NCBI GenBank assembly: GCA_031213475.1
Contig: JARUPZ010000023.1
Location: 7,210,157 to 7,274,156, forward strand
DNA from: Nereocystis luetkeana
Lineage: Eukaryota; Sar; Phaeophyceae; Laminariales; Laminariaceae
DNA: 64,000 nucleotides
Direction of reading: 5' to 3'
Positions 30,880-42,489 of this stretch are shown here, one piece after another (position 1 is the stretch's first letter; each line of letters begins with the position of its first letter). The notes beneath the pieces are model-generated. The model was not told the DNA's origin. It searched no databases and worked only from the letters and a program-made list of their open reading frames with translations. The position numbers and the translations under genes are program-made.

Positions 30880-31638
30880 CTACGATCGGCCTCGCCCCCA
30901 CTGAGGGGCGAGGCCCGCCTCCCTATTCGTTTGCCTTGGCCGCCGCCGAGCGGGTGAAGCCCCCCCCGCTCGACGCCCCGCTGCCGCTGACGCTGCCGCC
31001 GCTACTGGAAACGCTGCCACTTCCGCTGCCGCTGTCGCTGCCACTGCCGCTCCCGCTGCCGCTGCCACTGCCGCCGCCGCTGCTTCCACTACTTGCGCCG
31101 ATGCCCCCCCCCCCCGCCTTGCCCTTGCCCTTGGCCCTCTTTGCCGGAGGTTCCCCGGATACGACGCCACTGGCTGCGACGCCGCTATCAGTCGACTCCC
31201 CGCCGGCAACCGCCTGCGCTTATTGCAGCTGCCAGTCTTGCGAGCGGGACCGACGTGGGTGAACACGCAGGCGGCCCCGAAGCGGCATCTGCCGGCCTTT
31301 CCCCACGGCCGGCATTCGCCGCCCACGGCCCGGGCCGCCATAGTGGAGGTACGGCGAGGTTGCTGGTCTTCGGCGTTGATCAGGCCGCCGCGGGCGACGT
31401 AGCCGGAATGGCGAAGCCAGTGCAGCCCCGGGATAGCGGGGAAGGATTCCACCGGCGGAGGGTAGGTCCAAGAGTGGCCGCAGGAGTCGGAGACCCCGCA
31501 CAGGTCGAGCCTGAAGGTCTCAAGGTCTTTGCTGACCAGAACCGCCAGCCTGGCCCGGTTCATCACAACAGTAGATCTAGCCTCTAGGCCTATCAATCGG
31601 CAGCGAGCAGTGCTGTATTCTGCTTGGGAAATTATCAT
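30880..31638 (-). pseudogene. Ngaro 2 gag-like part with CCCH zinc finger
   Basis: Contains a CCCH finger, C-RPWGKAGR-C-RFGAA-C-VFT-H (C-x8-C-x5-C-x3-H), followed by an Ala/Gly/Arg low-complexity tail encoded by a GCCGCT-rich stretch (30940-31110). It corresponds in place and finger type to the gag-like part of element 1. Fossil. Confidence 0.65.
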
Positions 31639-31802
31639 GAGAAGCTAGGAGGGGGCACGGGACGGGTGTGGCCGTTCCTCTCTTGCCTCTGCCTCTGGGC
31701 AACTCAAACTATTAGTTTCCGTCGGTAGAGACCATGACTATAAGTAACTAATTCCGTCGGTTGTGAACAAAACAGGCATCGCACGTGAACTTAGAGATAC
31801 TA
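31573..31802 (-). repeat. Ngaro 2 split direct repeat A, outer copy
   Basis: The 5' terminal repeat on the element's coding strand; partner of 27051-27280. Confidence 0.88.
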
Positions 31803-32878
31803 CGCATCAGAACTTTATGCCGAGGACCGAGGACAGATCTGCAGATTTCGGTCCGGCGGACCCTCACACGAGCAATCCTCCGCCTGCGTACATCTTTCGT
31901 ATACGTATCTACCTTTGGTTTTCAAGCACACGCTCCAAATATAGTACTTGGTAGCTGGTATCTGGTGGGATTTCATGAATTCAATATACTTCCACAAGTG
32001 GTACACTAGTGTCCCCTCAAACCCTCCCCGATGCCAGAGGAAAAACTATTTGCCAAATCTTTTTTCCAAGTAGAAAATTGTGTAAAAATCATTTTTGTAA
32101 CGTGTAACTGCTGGGCTGCAAACGATAAGCGGCATGACAATAGCTATAGACAATGCAATACCATATGTTATTCTACTGGATATGATAGGCACGACATACG
32201 CATTCTATGAAAATAGAAAAGGCAAGAATCAGGAAAGAAAATACACAAGAGCATACGCAAACTTTCCGCAGATTTCAGCGCGAGAGGATGCTGAATTGAG
32301 ACCAAAATGTATGTGGTGTTCCAACTCCTTATACAACAAACCCGACGAACTACAACACATGGTTCGAGTACACACACTTGTGGAATAAGCACGCCAACCC
32401 CGTTCCGTGGCCGTCCAACAACAATGAACATTAGCGTCCTGTGTGAAAGCACGAGCAACTGATTAGCAAGCAATGGCACGTTTGGTATATAGCAAATTAT
32501 CACTTTTGATTGGGTAGAACTTGCATAAGCACCCATAGCCCAAGCACGCTGAGGCATGCCAAGCCCATGCGCATACAACTCCCTGCCCTCCCGCCTTCCA
32601 CAGGTGAATGGTGCAGTTAACTTGTTGCGCCATTATATCATGTTTCACTAGTGTCGAATTGCCTTGCGGAGAGGTGCAGTGCGGGCTCGACAAACAATGA
32701 TAGTAATTGCTGCTAGCAACGAAGGGCTCAACTATGCATAGAACAAGATGCACCGTCTTCCCGTGCATTTTACTATCGCCTACCTGGTACCGGTACATAA
32801 ATAACTGAAAGAATTACCCCTTCCGCCGTCATACAGATACCCCCCGCAGGACTATAGAATGTTGATCAAAAGGAGAAG
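31803..32878. other. No gene supported
   Basis: Sparse sequence downstream of element 2. At 32134-32388 a plus-strand frame ends in C-MW-C-SNSLYNKPDELQ-H-MVRV-H, a C2H2-like spacing, but nothing else supports a gene. A segment at 32160-32230 (minus) resembles 53560-53640 (plus). Confidence 0.4.
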
Positions 32879-32879
32879 T

Positions 32880-34490
32880 CAGCCAGCTTCCTCGAAGGGT
32901 ACTGTAGCTACCTCGTCGCGGTCCGGCGGCTCCTCCGCCGGCAGTCTCCCGGCGGTGAGCTGTCTTCCTTGATTACGTTTATTGCCTGCTCCGAATAACT
33001 CGTAACGGTCGCAGCCTCCCAGTTCGAGACGTGGTTTAACGTATACCTCTTCCATCGGCTCCTTGAACCAACTCGGAACCACGGCAAGCTTCCTAACCGA
33101 AATAGATTTAACGTAGGCCCCTTCTATCACCTTCTTGGAAGAGATCGGGATAGCCGTAACCTCCTATCCAAACATGATTAGGAAAAGGGTTGTCGGCATA
33201 GTTCGGGCGCATTCCATCGGCTTCATGACAATGCATAGTCCAATCGCGGCGTCAAGCGGCTCGTACCCTGGAGGGTCGTTGACGATAGTTGCATCTTCCG
33301 TTGCGTGGTGTAATACATACAACGCATACTTGTGTTTGCCGAAACGTTGTTGACTTGCGTTAACGGCTCCGGTTGGGATGTACGCAACACCAGGACCACC
33401 AGTGCGTTTGCACGAAAGGGTTGCGACTCCCATGTTTTGTGATCTGTAGTTGATGCCTATGCCATGGTCATTCCTGGTGGTCGCTTGTATCGGTATCTTC
33501 CAAGCGCAGGAGGAGATATGGCCCCTTGCAGGTCGGTGTACACCAGCTGGTACGGCCCATCGGCGGTGTAGACAACAGCCTTCCGAAGATACGGACGATC
33601 GCCATCAACGATTTCTGCAGAAGATCCAGGAATTGTATCCTGAAGTCGATGTACGGGTCGGGCTGAGACCTGGTCGCCGTGTGAGCGTAGTAGACTCCAC
33701 CCATTGGTGGGGGTGTTTGCGGCCGATTTTCTCTTGTGGGCATTGTGCTCGGCACCGTGGTGTGTCGTCGAGTTATCTAGTAAACACCATTCGGGTGTAA
33801 ATGTCCGTTCTCTTATATGTTGGTGCAGCCGCGTTTGAGGTGTCCGAAATATCCGCAGTTGTATTTAGAGCACACCGTCCCTTTCGGGTAGTGGCCATTG
33901 TAGCTCCTATGCCGGCTGTCTGGTAGAAAGCGCTTAATCTCGAGCGCCGAGTGATATACCGGTATAACTTTAGCACCACCGATTGTATGTTTTTAAAGCA
34001 CCAGGTCGGGCTTTGCGGAAAATCGTCATCTTCACCAACTCGTAATCGCCGGTAAGGTGATTGAAATAAATTATTATTGAAGCTCTCGTCCGAGATGTTG
34101 CCACCTGTCCTTGCCCCATCCGGAAGTTCATTAATTTTTCATAGCAAGTGCGACGTCCTCCTTGACTGGTTTCGTTAACATTGTATTTGAGGCGTTCCAT
34201 GCCTTCTGTTCGTCTCCCAGACCCCTATCTAAAGCTTTGTCTTTGTATCTCGTCGAACCAGCGTAGCTGCAGGCCCGCTGATTGCCGGCTAAACTATCAA
34301 ACTGCAAATCGCGTCGGACCTGCGTAAAATATCTGCAAGCTCACTGCGTGTCAGGTAAAGTATCGATTTTCTTTTTTTGCGGGCGTGCTTCCAACGCCGA
34401 ACGTCAGCATGATTGATCAAAGCGCAGTCCTTGCCCGGTGTCATCTCCTGAGAGAATCGGGCTCGGTGCTGTTGAATCTTCAAAACGTCG
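32880..34490 (-). pseudogene. Decayed minus-strand coding relic, unknown family
   Basis: Consecutive minus-strand open stretches of 65-95 codons with ordinary amino-acid composition, one after another over 1.6 kb. The most telling piece is a zinc-knuckle-like motif, C-SKYN-C-GYFG-H-LKRG-C, near 33830-33870. I do not recognise the rest. It may be the remains of a retroelement or virus-derived gene; if so it is an old, heavily broken fossil. Confidence 0.4.
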
Positions 34491-34873
34491 ATTAATCTTG
34501 GTTATTCTACTCTTGTTTCACATTGTAGTGGGCACCACTTCAGTTACATGAAATAGATAAATGGTCGAGGAAACGACCTCCTGATAATGACCGGAATAGC
34601 CGTAGTACGCCGTTTAAAGATATTATAGAATCTCCATGTACATGGAGTTGAACCTTTCCCCCTAGTTGTTATTCTTGCGACCACTGCCTGACTTGGATTG
34701 TAGCCTATCAAGTACACAGGAAGTACGTACTGCAGCAGCTCCCGCGAGATCACCATCGTATTTATCCATTTAGCGGAACGCATTTTTTTTGTTTCGCGCA
34801 TGGACCCCAAAAAAATCAATCGATGATATATATCCATACCGGTGTACCATACGTACATATCCGAAGGGCGAGC

Positions 34874-35027
34874 ATGTCCGCCGCATGTGAAGCCAAACAA
34901 AACGCATTCCCTGTCCATACTGTGACTATCCTGGTGCTGTGCATGATTACGACCTGGTCAGCCTTTTCCCTTCACATGTGCGTGATGGTCATGGATCTCC
35001 TCGGGTTGGAATCAACAAACGAAGCTG
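34874..35027 (+). CDS. Isolated first exon of a second MFS transporter
   Basis: Starts MSAACEAKQNAFPVHTVTIL, runs through one TM and ends VMDLLGLESTNEAG, directly comparable with exon 1 of the transporter at 4202 (VKDLLGLSTINESG). It stops at a GTGAG donor at 35028 in the same phase (1). No matching exon 2 was found in the remaining 29 kb, so either the intron is very long and the gene continues outside the window, or only this exon was duplicated or survives. Length and TM placement fit the family's first exon. Confidence 0.65.
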
Positions 35028-35029
35028 GT

Positions 35030-36900
35030 GAGATGAACATGGCGATACAGGGTGTAGGCAACGACTGCACGACAAAACCACCTGTGTCAAATAGACAGCA
35101 GCAGCGTACTAAAGCGTTTCGGCAAAAAAATGAAGAAGTATAAACTGTGCTCGGGGGGGGGGGCTCAGGAGGGAAGCTCGTGGTGGGTGCTTCCAGGATT
35201 TGGAAGTTGTTTAAAAACAATACGCTAAGGGTGGAGAATGACGTAGACCTGCGTTGAAGCTTCCCGTGTTTTCGCAGCAAGCTTCGAGCTTCGGGCAGCC
35301 GACCGCTGCGCTTTCAACCACTCCTCGACCCGACCTGCCCCTCCCGTTTCTCCATCACAATAACACGATCTCCACCGTCGCTGTCCTCCAAGCCGCCACC
35401 CAGCTCGAGGTTGCGTGTCTTCGTTTTTGTGTGCTGCGTGATGTGCTCCTAGCTGTCGACTCGCTCACTTCGCCTCGCCTGCTGTACAGCTACTACACAG
35501 CAGTATTTGTGGCCCCATCACAACAACCAAACGCCTACTGGTGGAGGAGGTAGTGCGCCCGGTTGCGCCAACGCTTTGGCGAATGGGCGTCCGCCTCGCG
35601 CAACCTCTTCACCGTCACGCGGCGCTTGGTTGCTACATCGCTTGTCTTTATCTTCTCTAAAGATAGATGCATGCTCTTCCTCTCTGCCTGCTGAGATTGC
35701 CGAAGCTACTTCCTCGCCGCCAAATAATCACGAACCAAACGATGACTGGTGCAAGGAGATGGCACCCCTTGCCGCCCTAAGCTATGGTGGCGAGTCAGTA
35801 TCAGTCCCAGGCTGCTTGTGTGACGGTACAGGCATCCTTTACGGCCTGCGTTACGTGCCATGACCATTACCCGAAGCAGGTTCTTTGCTCAGGATCAACC
35901 CCTGCTTTGCAGCCCGTAACCCTGATAACAACTAAAAAAATACTCCTCCCAGGGAAAAAAAAGCCGTCAACGTCTTCTATGCGGCGAGACTTCGATAGAC
36001 CCTGAGCAATGGCGTCCCTGCCGTGCCCCTGTCTCCCTGGGCATTAGCTTAATTTTAGTACTTTCCCGATATTCTCAAAAGGTACTTACGGGTGCAGGAG
36101 CTGTACCTATCTATGCTGAGGCATCCGCAGAGCCGTAGACTTGCCGCCGCAGCGCTGATACAACAGGGTAAAACACTCAGACCCTGAAAAGGATCCGCGC
36201 TCATTAGATCTCTGAGGCCGACTCACCTGTTGCTTGAGAGTTCGAGAAGTGCCCTCGTGCAGTAATGACCGGATATCGTAGAGAGTGAATCGATGCAGTG
36301 CGGTAGTTGTAAACAGTCAAAGTGAACGATCGACGAAGCACCAGACACGATAACGAGCACGACGGACAAGCCAAGACCCAAGAGGCTGGGGGTCGATAGG
36401 ACAGGTATCGCAGATCACTTGGCTTTGACACTCTTTAGTTCACTTGGTGGTGCTGACTAAACGCAGGGTGGTCCCGGAACCTCGTTACTGGCTCTATACC
36501 CGAGCCCGGAGGCGTCCCCACACCGGGGGTCCTCCCTGCCCCTATAAAATCTACCCAGAGGAGCTAACCAAAACTTGCCCTCTGCCTATCGGATAGACCC
36601 GACGCGTGACCCTGATCAGGACAGTTGTCTGGCGCCGTAGTATCCTCCTCTTAGCGCTGGTCACGACAGTCGCAACATTATGAACTTCCTACTCTGGCGC
36701 CACTCGCTGTAGCACCCCCCCTGTCCGACGCAAGGCCGTCGTCGGCACAAAGCGGACACCCCGGTACTAACCCGGTGACAGCGTGTGCGTTTTGCTCTTC
36801 GGTCCCCCGTCGTCGGCCCGGCGTATTGTGACTAACCGATCCTCCTTTCATCCTCGGCTCCCGACCGTTGGAACCCCCCCAGTCTGGCGCACTTGAGCCC
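35030..36900. other. No gene seen
   Basis: No recognisable coding exon follows the donor at 35028. The region has a poly-G run (35152-35162) and short open frames on both strands without motifs. Confidence 0.4.
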
Positions 36901-36949
36901 CGGTGCATAGCGGGCATCACGGTAATAATAGTCCGCTGCAGTGCGTGCG

Positions 36950-37175
36950 CCTTCCACTTCCGCGCCTTGCCGTCGGCTCGATGTTGCAGCGGCCATTCTT
37001 TCCGCGGTGTTGCCCTTGGACGGTAGTACGAAGAGCGGCGATCCTGACCTTCGTCCAGACGTTTTTCAGCATTCCTCCTCCGTCCATCGCCGTCGGCCCG
37101 ATGTCGCAGCGCCCTTCCTTTCTGCGGTGTTGCGCTTGGACGGTGGTAAGAAGAGCGGCGGCCTGACCTTCGTAT
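36950..37175. repeat. Tandem duplication, ~118 bp
   Basis: Two diverged units. Both contain GCCGTCGGC(T/C)CGATGT, TGCGGTGTTGC-like and TTGGACGGT strings followed by AAGAGCGGCG and CTGACCTTCGT. The open frames here translate the duplication. Confidence 0.75.
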
Positions 37176-38104
37176 ACTCTCCACGACTTGCAACTGCCTG
37201 CGCCGCATCAGTAAAACGCGCTCGGAGCATGTACACACCAGTGAAGAATACGATTTTCTACCTGCCTCACCTTCAGCTGAGGTGGGGATCCCTTCTCGAA
37301 GGCTTCCGTCAGCACATTGACAAAAACCTACACGTTTCCCCTTTCGGCCAGACATAGATTCCACTGTGAGCTACCATCGCCCTACCGCACCACTTCGCCT
37401 TTAACTGAGACTTCAGAGAGTTTTGTCAGTCCTTCGTTATATGGCTATACGTGTCCACACTGCCCAGACGCTGCAGTGAATGTCCACTTTGCCCTTTTCT
37501 TTGTATCTGCGCGCTTGACTGTCCAACCTGTTATGAAGGTGCATCGATTGGTATTCAAGTATACTTGCGTACTGGACTATGTTGATATTGCAAAACTACA
37601 CTTACTTTTGCCAGACGTTTCAACTTGCGCAGTGGACTGTGTCGATGCTGCCACCATTCACTTACCTTCGCCAAACATTTATCACCGTGCCTTCCTTCAA
37701 CAAACGTTTCTGCGTAAGTTCGCATCCATCTTCCACTCTGAAGTTTGTTCAAATGTCTCTAGTCTCTTGGTACGGATACCACGTTTTGATATATTGATAT
37801 ATTTGAAAAAACAACAGCTGCGCGATCGAGGATTTCGTCTAAACTCATATTTGCAAGCGGTATGTGATACGTCTATCGTGCATACTACGGGTAGCATAAG
37901 ATTTATGCTTCCCTTTAGACGATGATCTCAAATTTCCCTGTATTGAGAAAAGGTACTCCTTGCGAATGTGGAGGTGGTTTTATAAACGGGCTCATCACGG
38001 TCTGTAACAAGTTCATGATGAGTCTTCTTTCTACTCCGGCCACCTCCTATCGTATATATTTCAATTGGTAAACTTCGCGTGCTTCGCGCTAGCCAAGGTT
38101 ACTA
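37176..38104. other. Open frame of unknown status
   Basis: A plus-strand frame of 202 codons (37317-37925) contains an imperfect ~60-base duplication near 37565-37700 (ACTATGTTGATATTGC / ACTGTGTCGATGCTGC). I recognise no domain, and composition does not argue for a gene. Confidence 0.3.
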
Positions 38105-38335
38105 AATGATTCCGACTGAGTAAGGCGTTGGAAGTTACTGACGTTTACGCCATCCCCTCAGCACGAACACTGACTGATTATCTGATTCCGAGTAAGTCGT
38201 TCGAAGGTACTGACGTTTTCATACTTCGTGTGCCCCGACTTACTGGCCCTAGCCAAGCTTATGATCTGATCCCGAGTGAGTAAGTCGCTTGAAGGTATTG
38301 ACGTTTACGCCACCCCCTCAGCACGAACACTGTCC
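38105..38335. repeat. Short tandem repeat, three units
   Basis: Three copies of a unit containing TGATTCCGA...GAGTAAG, GTACTGACGTTT and CCCCTCAGCACGAACACTG; the middle copy is interrupted. Period is about 75-85 bases. Confidence 0.7.
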
Positions 38336-41300
38336 ACTGGTGCAACTCTTTCGTGCTAAAAGCAAGCACGAGTTCTAAAACGGCCTTCATTCACCAAAAC
38401 CTTTACATCGTCCCCGCATAACGGTTTTGATGGAAGTAGTTGCAGAAAGGTGGGGACAAACACCTCCCCCAGAACGGAAACTGCCTACCGCCTACTGGTA
38501 TTCCAATCACACCTCTCGACTTGTTTCTTCAACACTCGGCCGCTATACTTAGAGCGACAAACTGCAAGGTATCCTGTCAGGTTGCGTAAATCATGCCGAA
38601 GCTCATCACGTTCCATCTCGGTCTAGGGTTTCACGAATGTGTACCTGCTCGTGGTGTGGCTACTTGCACATGCACTCGCTCCTTCGTACATCTGAGTATC
38701 CAAACGGTATGATACCGGGTATACGCTTGCTCGCGTACCTCCGGTGCGCCTGACGTTGAGTATCTGTAGATTAACTGAATCTATGTGAACAATCCCAAAC
38801 TCTAGGTATTATCGCATAAACACATGGCTAAACTCTGATGGTATCCCACTGATATTGGGTTAAGGAGCCTGGTCGGTCGCAATAGATGCGTGGCCGTATC
38901 GAGCTATACCCCTCTCGTAGCAGGTGTTTTGTGTCGACATGCCTTTCGTTCGACTGTCACTGTGATTGTGCCATCGTTGAGATTGGAGATAGCCCCCTGG
39001 ATTACACCAGTATAATCACAACACGTTTCTCGGCATTCGATGCCATGCTGGTTAATGTCTCTACAGGCATTTCTCTCTGATCAGGCGGATCATCCGATGC
39101 TCGGACACGGACAACAAAAATAGGGATGGGTGGTGATCTCAACACCTACACGCTCGCGTTCGCAAATTTACGCGCGGTTAGCATTTTGTTTTTGACATTC
39201 AGGGGACCTCTAGCGTGGGCGTTGGGCACGTTGGCCCTTTAGAACTGCACTCCCATTGCGTGGACGAAACACTTGTAATTATGCTTAAATTTACCTACAT
39301 GTACAGTTGAGCACTACCCTAAAGGTTAAGATGCCCCAGTTGACATCGGGAACCGTGTCAGATACTTCAACAGCGTCAACTTCGGTAGACGTTCCGTTCA
39401 CCGCGTTAGTGAGTAAGGCGGCGCATGAGTATGCGTGCTGGGGAGGGTTTTTTCCATCGGAAAAGGCCAGGTTTTCTCTCCTCAGTTTGGTGGGCATAGT
39501 GTGTCTCGGACCCACCCCTTAGGAGGTATGCATCACTTACTTCTGGGAGAGCATTCACATTACTTGCAGGCAAATCACTCATCATGGGAGTTACCGCTCC
39601 CGGGTCCTTTTGGAACGATATAACAAGCGCCCGTTTTCACATCAAGCTCAGGGGCGTCCGCAGAAAAGAGAAAACGAGACACGACACCCCCAGAGGTCGT
39701 AATGGAAAACCGTTGCAACCGTTGTGATCACATACCGAAAAAGGGGAAATAAATGATAATTATTTCATTTGTTTCACTTGGTTCTGGTAACCCCCCCCCC
39801 CCTTGTCTGGCGAAAATAAAATATGTGACGGTTAACATTTTGTTTCTTCTGGCCACCCTTGCCAAGGTGGGTATTCTTTCCCAGAGTTCTGGCCCGCTCT
39901 ATGCTCTATGCTGGGCGTACATGCCACGTTCACACTCTAGCCCTCTCCACAAGTTACCATTGTCCCACGCAGCCTGTGGTCCTTGTTGGTGATCCGTCGT
40001 AAGGGGTGTCGTGAATACGTAGTGTATGTTTAGATATTTCAGCACTCTATGTTCACGCACACCGCAAAGATGTATTTTATTTCTTTGTCCTTTTCTTTTT
40101 ACTTTTCGGGTGTGCATATTTCAGAGCATGGATGAGCATGTACATGTTCATGGTGTCATTAGGCTGCAAGTGGTACGGGATGGTATACCATACCAGGTAG
40201 CTCGCTATTGCCGGTTCTCGTACGTACTGGTACTGCACTATTTCGTACCTGTTTATTTTCTCCAATCGAGATGCATTCTTGTTTCAGCCTGTTTTATTAC
40301 CACAGGCAGAATTTCAGGGATTCAAGCCATTATTAGTGTGACAACATCATACGAAATACTTCGGAGTATGTGTTTGAACACCCCCCACACGTAATCTTAC
40401 AACGTTGACCTGCTGAAACGATTCGTTCTCGGACAACCCAGTCTTCAGATAATACTTACATACGGTATGGGGCCTAACACACTTGGTAACAGCGTGTTCT
40501 TCAAACCAAACCGATTTCGAACCGCTCAACGTCCACCAATCATGCAGTGTTTTTTTGTACGCGTTTGCTGATTGTCCATACCATATTCTTAATTCGCACC
40601 GTAGTTATGTATGTACTGGTACGATACAAACCTATCGTCGATTTCCATCTCATTCGTTATCTCCGCCCTTTTTTTCTCTATTCCCTCCTACGACTTATAT
40701 AACCAGCCGCAACTCAGATCCGTGGTCAAATAGCAGGCTCTTTATTCCCCTCCCAGCTACGGTCTGTACCTTGAGGTTTTTTCGCGAGAAGACTTCAGTC
40801 CTTCGCTGCACCCACGCTAGTTGGGCGGCCTCAGCGGGTGATCCCTCACATTTTCTTGCGTATATAGTGCGAACGCTACTGCCTCACCTGCCGTGAGATT
40901 CGAGCTTCAGTGCCCACACTAATAACAGAAGCGATACACTAGATCACAGGGGGCCCAGATAAAATGAATAGGAATCAATGCCAACCAGGATCAACCCTAC
41001 CAAATTATTTCAGTGCATGCCCTAGATCAGGTAAAATGAACAACAGCAGTAGTAGCCGTGCAAGGTACTCGTATAACTGGGGGGTAGCCGAGAGGTGATG
41101 ATGCACTAAGTAATAGATACGGATGCAGGATTTGAAAGAGAGCGCTTGTGCCGGCGAGAATGGACGAAGTTTACGCCCACACACACACGATTATCGGTCC
41201 AACAAGCACTGACCAGGGGAACTGCTGTTGTTGCAGACCTCGGTATAGGGTATAGTGGCCGGGTGAGAGAGGTCTGGTCTGCGTGAACGGCAGCCGTATC

Positions 41301-42480
41301 GCACGCTAGCGAATTGACTGTAGGCCGAACTCACACTACAGATACCTCGTAAATGCCCGGACCCTTAATATTGTTAGGTTATGTTGGTCATTTCTATCCG
41401 TGCGCACGGAACTGTCGCTCGCCCCTGTTTACGAGTACCAGGCTACAGCAGTGAGTTTTTCACGAGATATAATACCAGGATTGAGAAAAAGTCACCTGAG
41501 ATATGGAACTTCACGACAACGACAGTACTCGAGAGAGAGAGTAGGAGACAGAGAGAGCGCGAGAGTGGAAGATAGGGAAACGAAAGAAGAGAGAGGAGAA
41601 AAGATAAAACAGACAAGGGCAAGAGAAAAAGAGGGAAGAAAAGAAGTGCCGGAGCACGGGACTATGGCGCTGGAGTGTGTATGTTTGTCCTTTTTCTGCC
41701 TTCTTTTTTATTACTTTTTCGTTCGTGTTTAGTCCTATTTCCGCTTTCTTGTTTATTTTCCCTTGCTTTCTTGCTCCCCCTTTTTTCCGGGGAGGGACGT
41801 GGAAGACGGTTCAGTATCACATACTATGAATAGCCCAACTGCTATATAATACGTACACCTGTCTGTACGTCGAGCTCACACACTACTACTGCCTGTCGCC
41901 CGGCGTTGTCACACGGCAGCTAACTTGTTATAAGAGGTACCAGGGAAACATACCGGAGTAGCGGTAAACCAGTTGCTAAGATACGCGCTGTTTTTCAATA
42001 AGTGTGGGAGGGAGGGAGAGCCGGTATTGGGGCCAGCGAGAGCGGATGTTTGATGTTTGGGGATGTCTAGTGTCCCACACACAAACCGAAGTAATACCAG
42101 GTACAAACATCCATCGGTAGGCAAATTTACACACTACCGGCCGTCGCACAGCGATTAGGAGGAGAGAGAGAAGCGTCTGGGAAATAAATAGAAACACGGA
42201 TATCTTACTACAGCCGAGGGAACAGAAAATACACCGAAATATAAACCACGTAGACGTAAATACCACGTCGATAGCTGCAGCAGCAGGAGTAGGACACCTC
42301 ATTGAGAGGGGGCAAGCAACGCACGCCGTTCTACCGCTGCTACTGCTGGGCCCTAGTGGCTCCACAGCAGCAGCGGCACCTAGGGGGGAGCGGGGAGGTG
42401 AGGGTGGGGCGACCCCGGAGGAAAATGCTGACTGGAGACCGTACGTTTTACGGAAAGGAACCCGAAACCTAGGCCATGCC
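38336..42480. other. No gene supported
   Basis: About 4 kb with low coding signal on both strands. There is a poly-C run at 39790-39801, a GA-rich tract at 41525-41650 and scattered CAGCAGTAGTAG triplets near 41046. Short open frames overlap and carry no recognised motif. Confidence 0.4.
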
Positions 42481-42489
42481 GGAAGATAC

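Larger units (their letters stand above)
26690..31802 (-). mobile_element. Ngaro-like (DIRS order) retroelement 2, fossil
   Basis: A 5.1-kb element with the same architecture as element 1 but unrelated repeat sequence. On the minus strand: repeat A (31802-31573), gag-like part, reverse transcriptase, RNase H, tyrosine recombinase, then repeats B (27519-27291), A (27280-27051) and B (26902-26690). The two A copies differ at more sites than those of element 1, suggesting an older insertion. The coding part is broken, with an estimated five or more breaks. Confidence 0.85.

Noticed and set aside
32134-32388. C2H2 zinc-finger gene
   Set aside because: Only one finger-like spacing in an 84-codon frame; part of the stretch matches a dispersed repeat on the other strand.
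36180-36720. Possible LTR with a TGGCGCC primer-binding-like site at 36698
   Set aside because: No second LTR copy, no gag or pol reading downstream, and no clear TG...CA ends. A seven-base match is too short to support an element.
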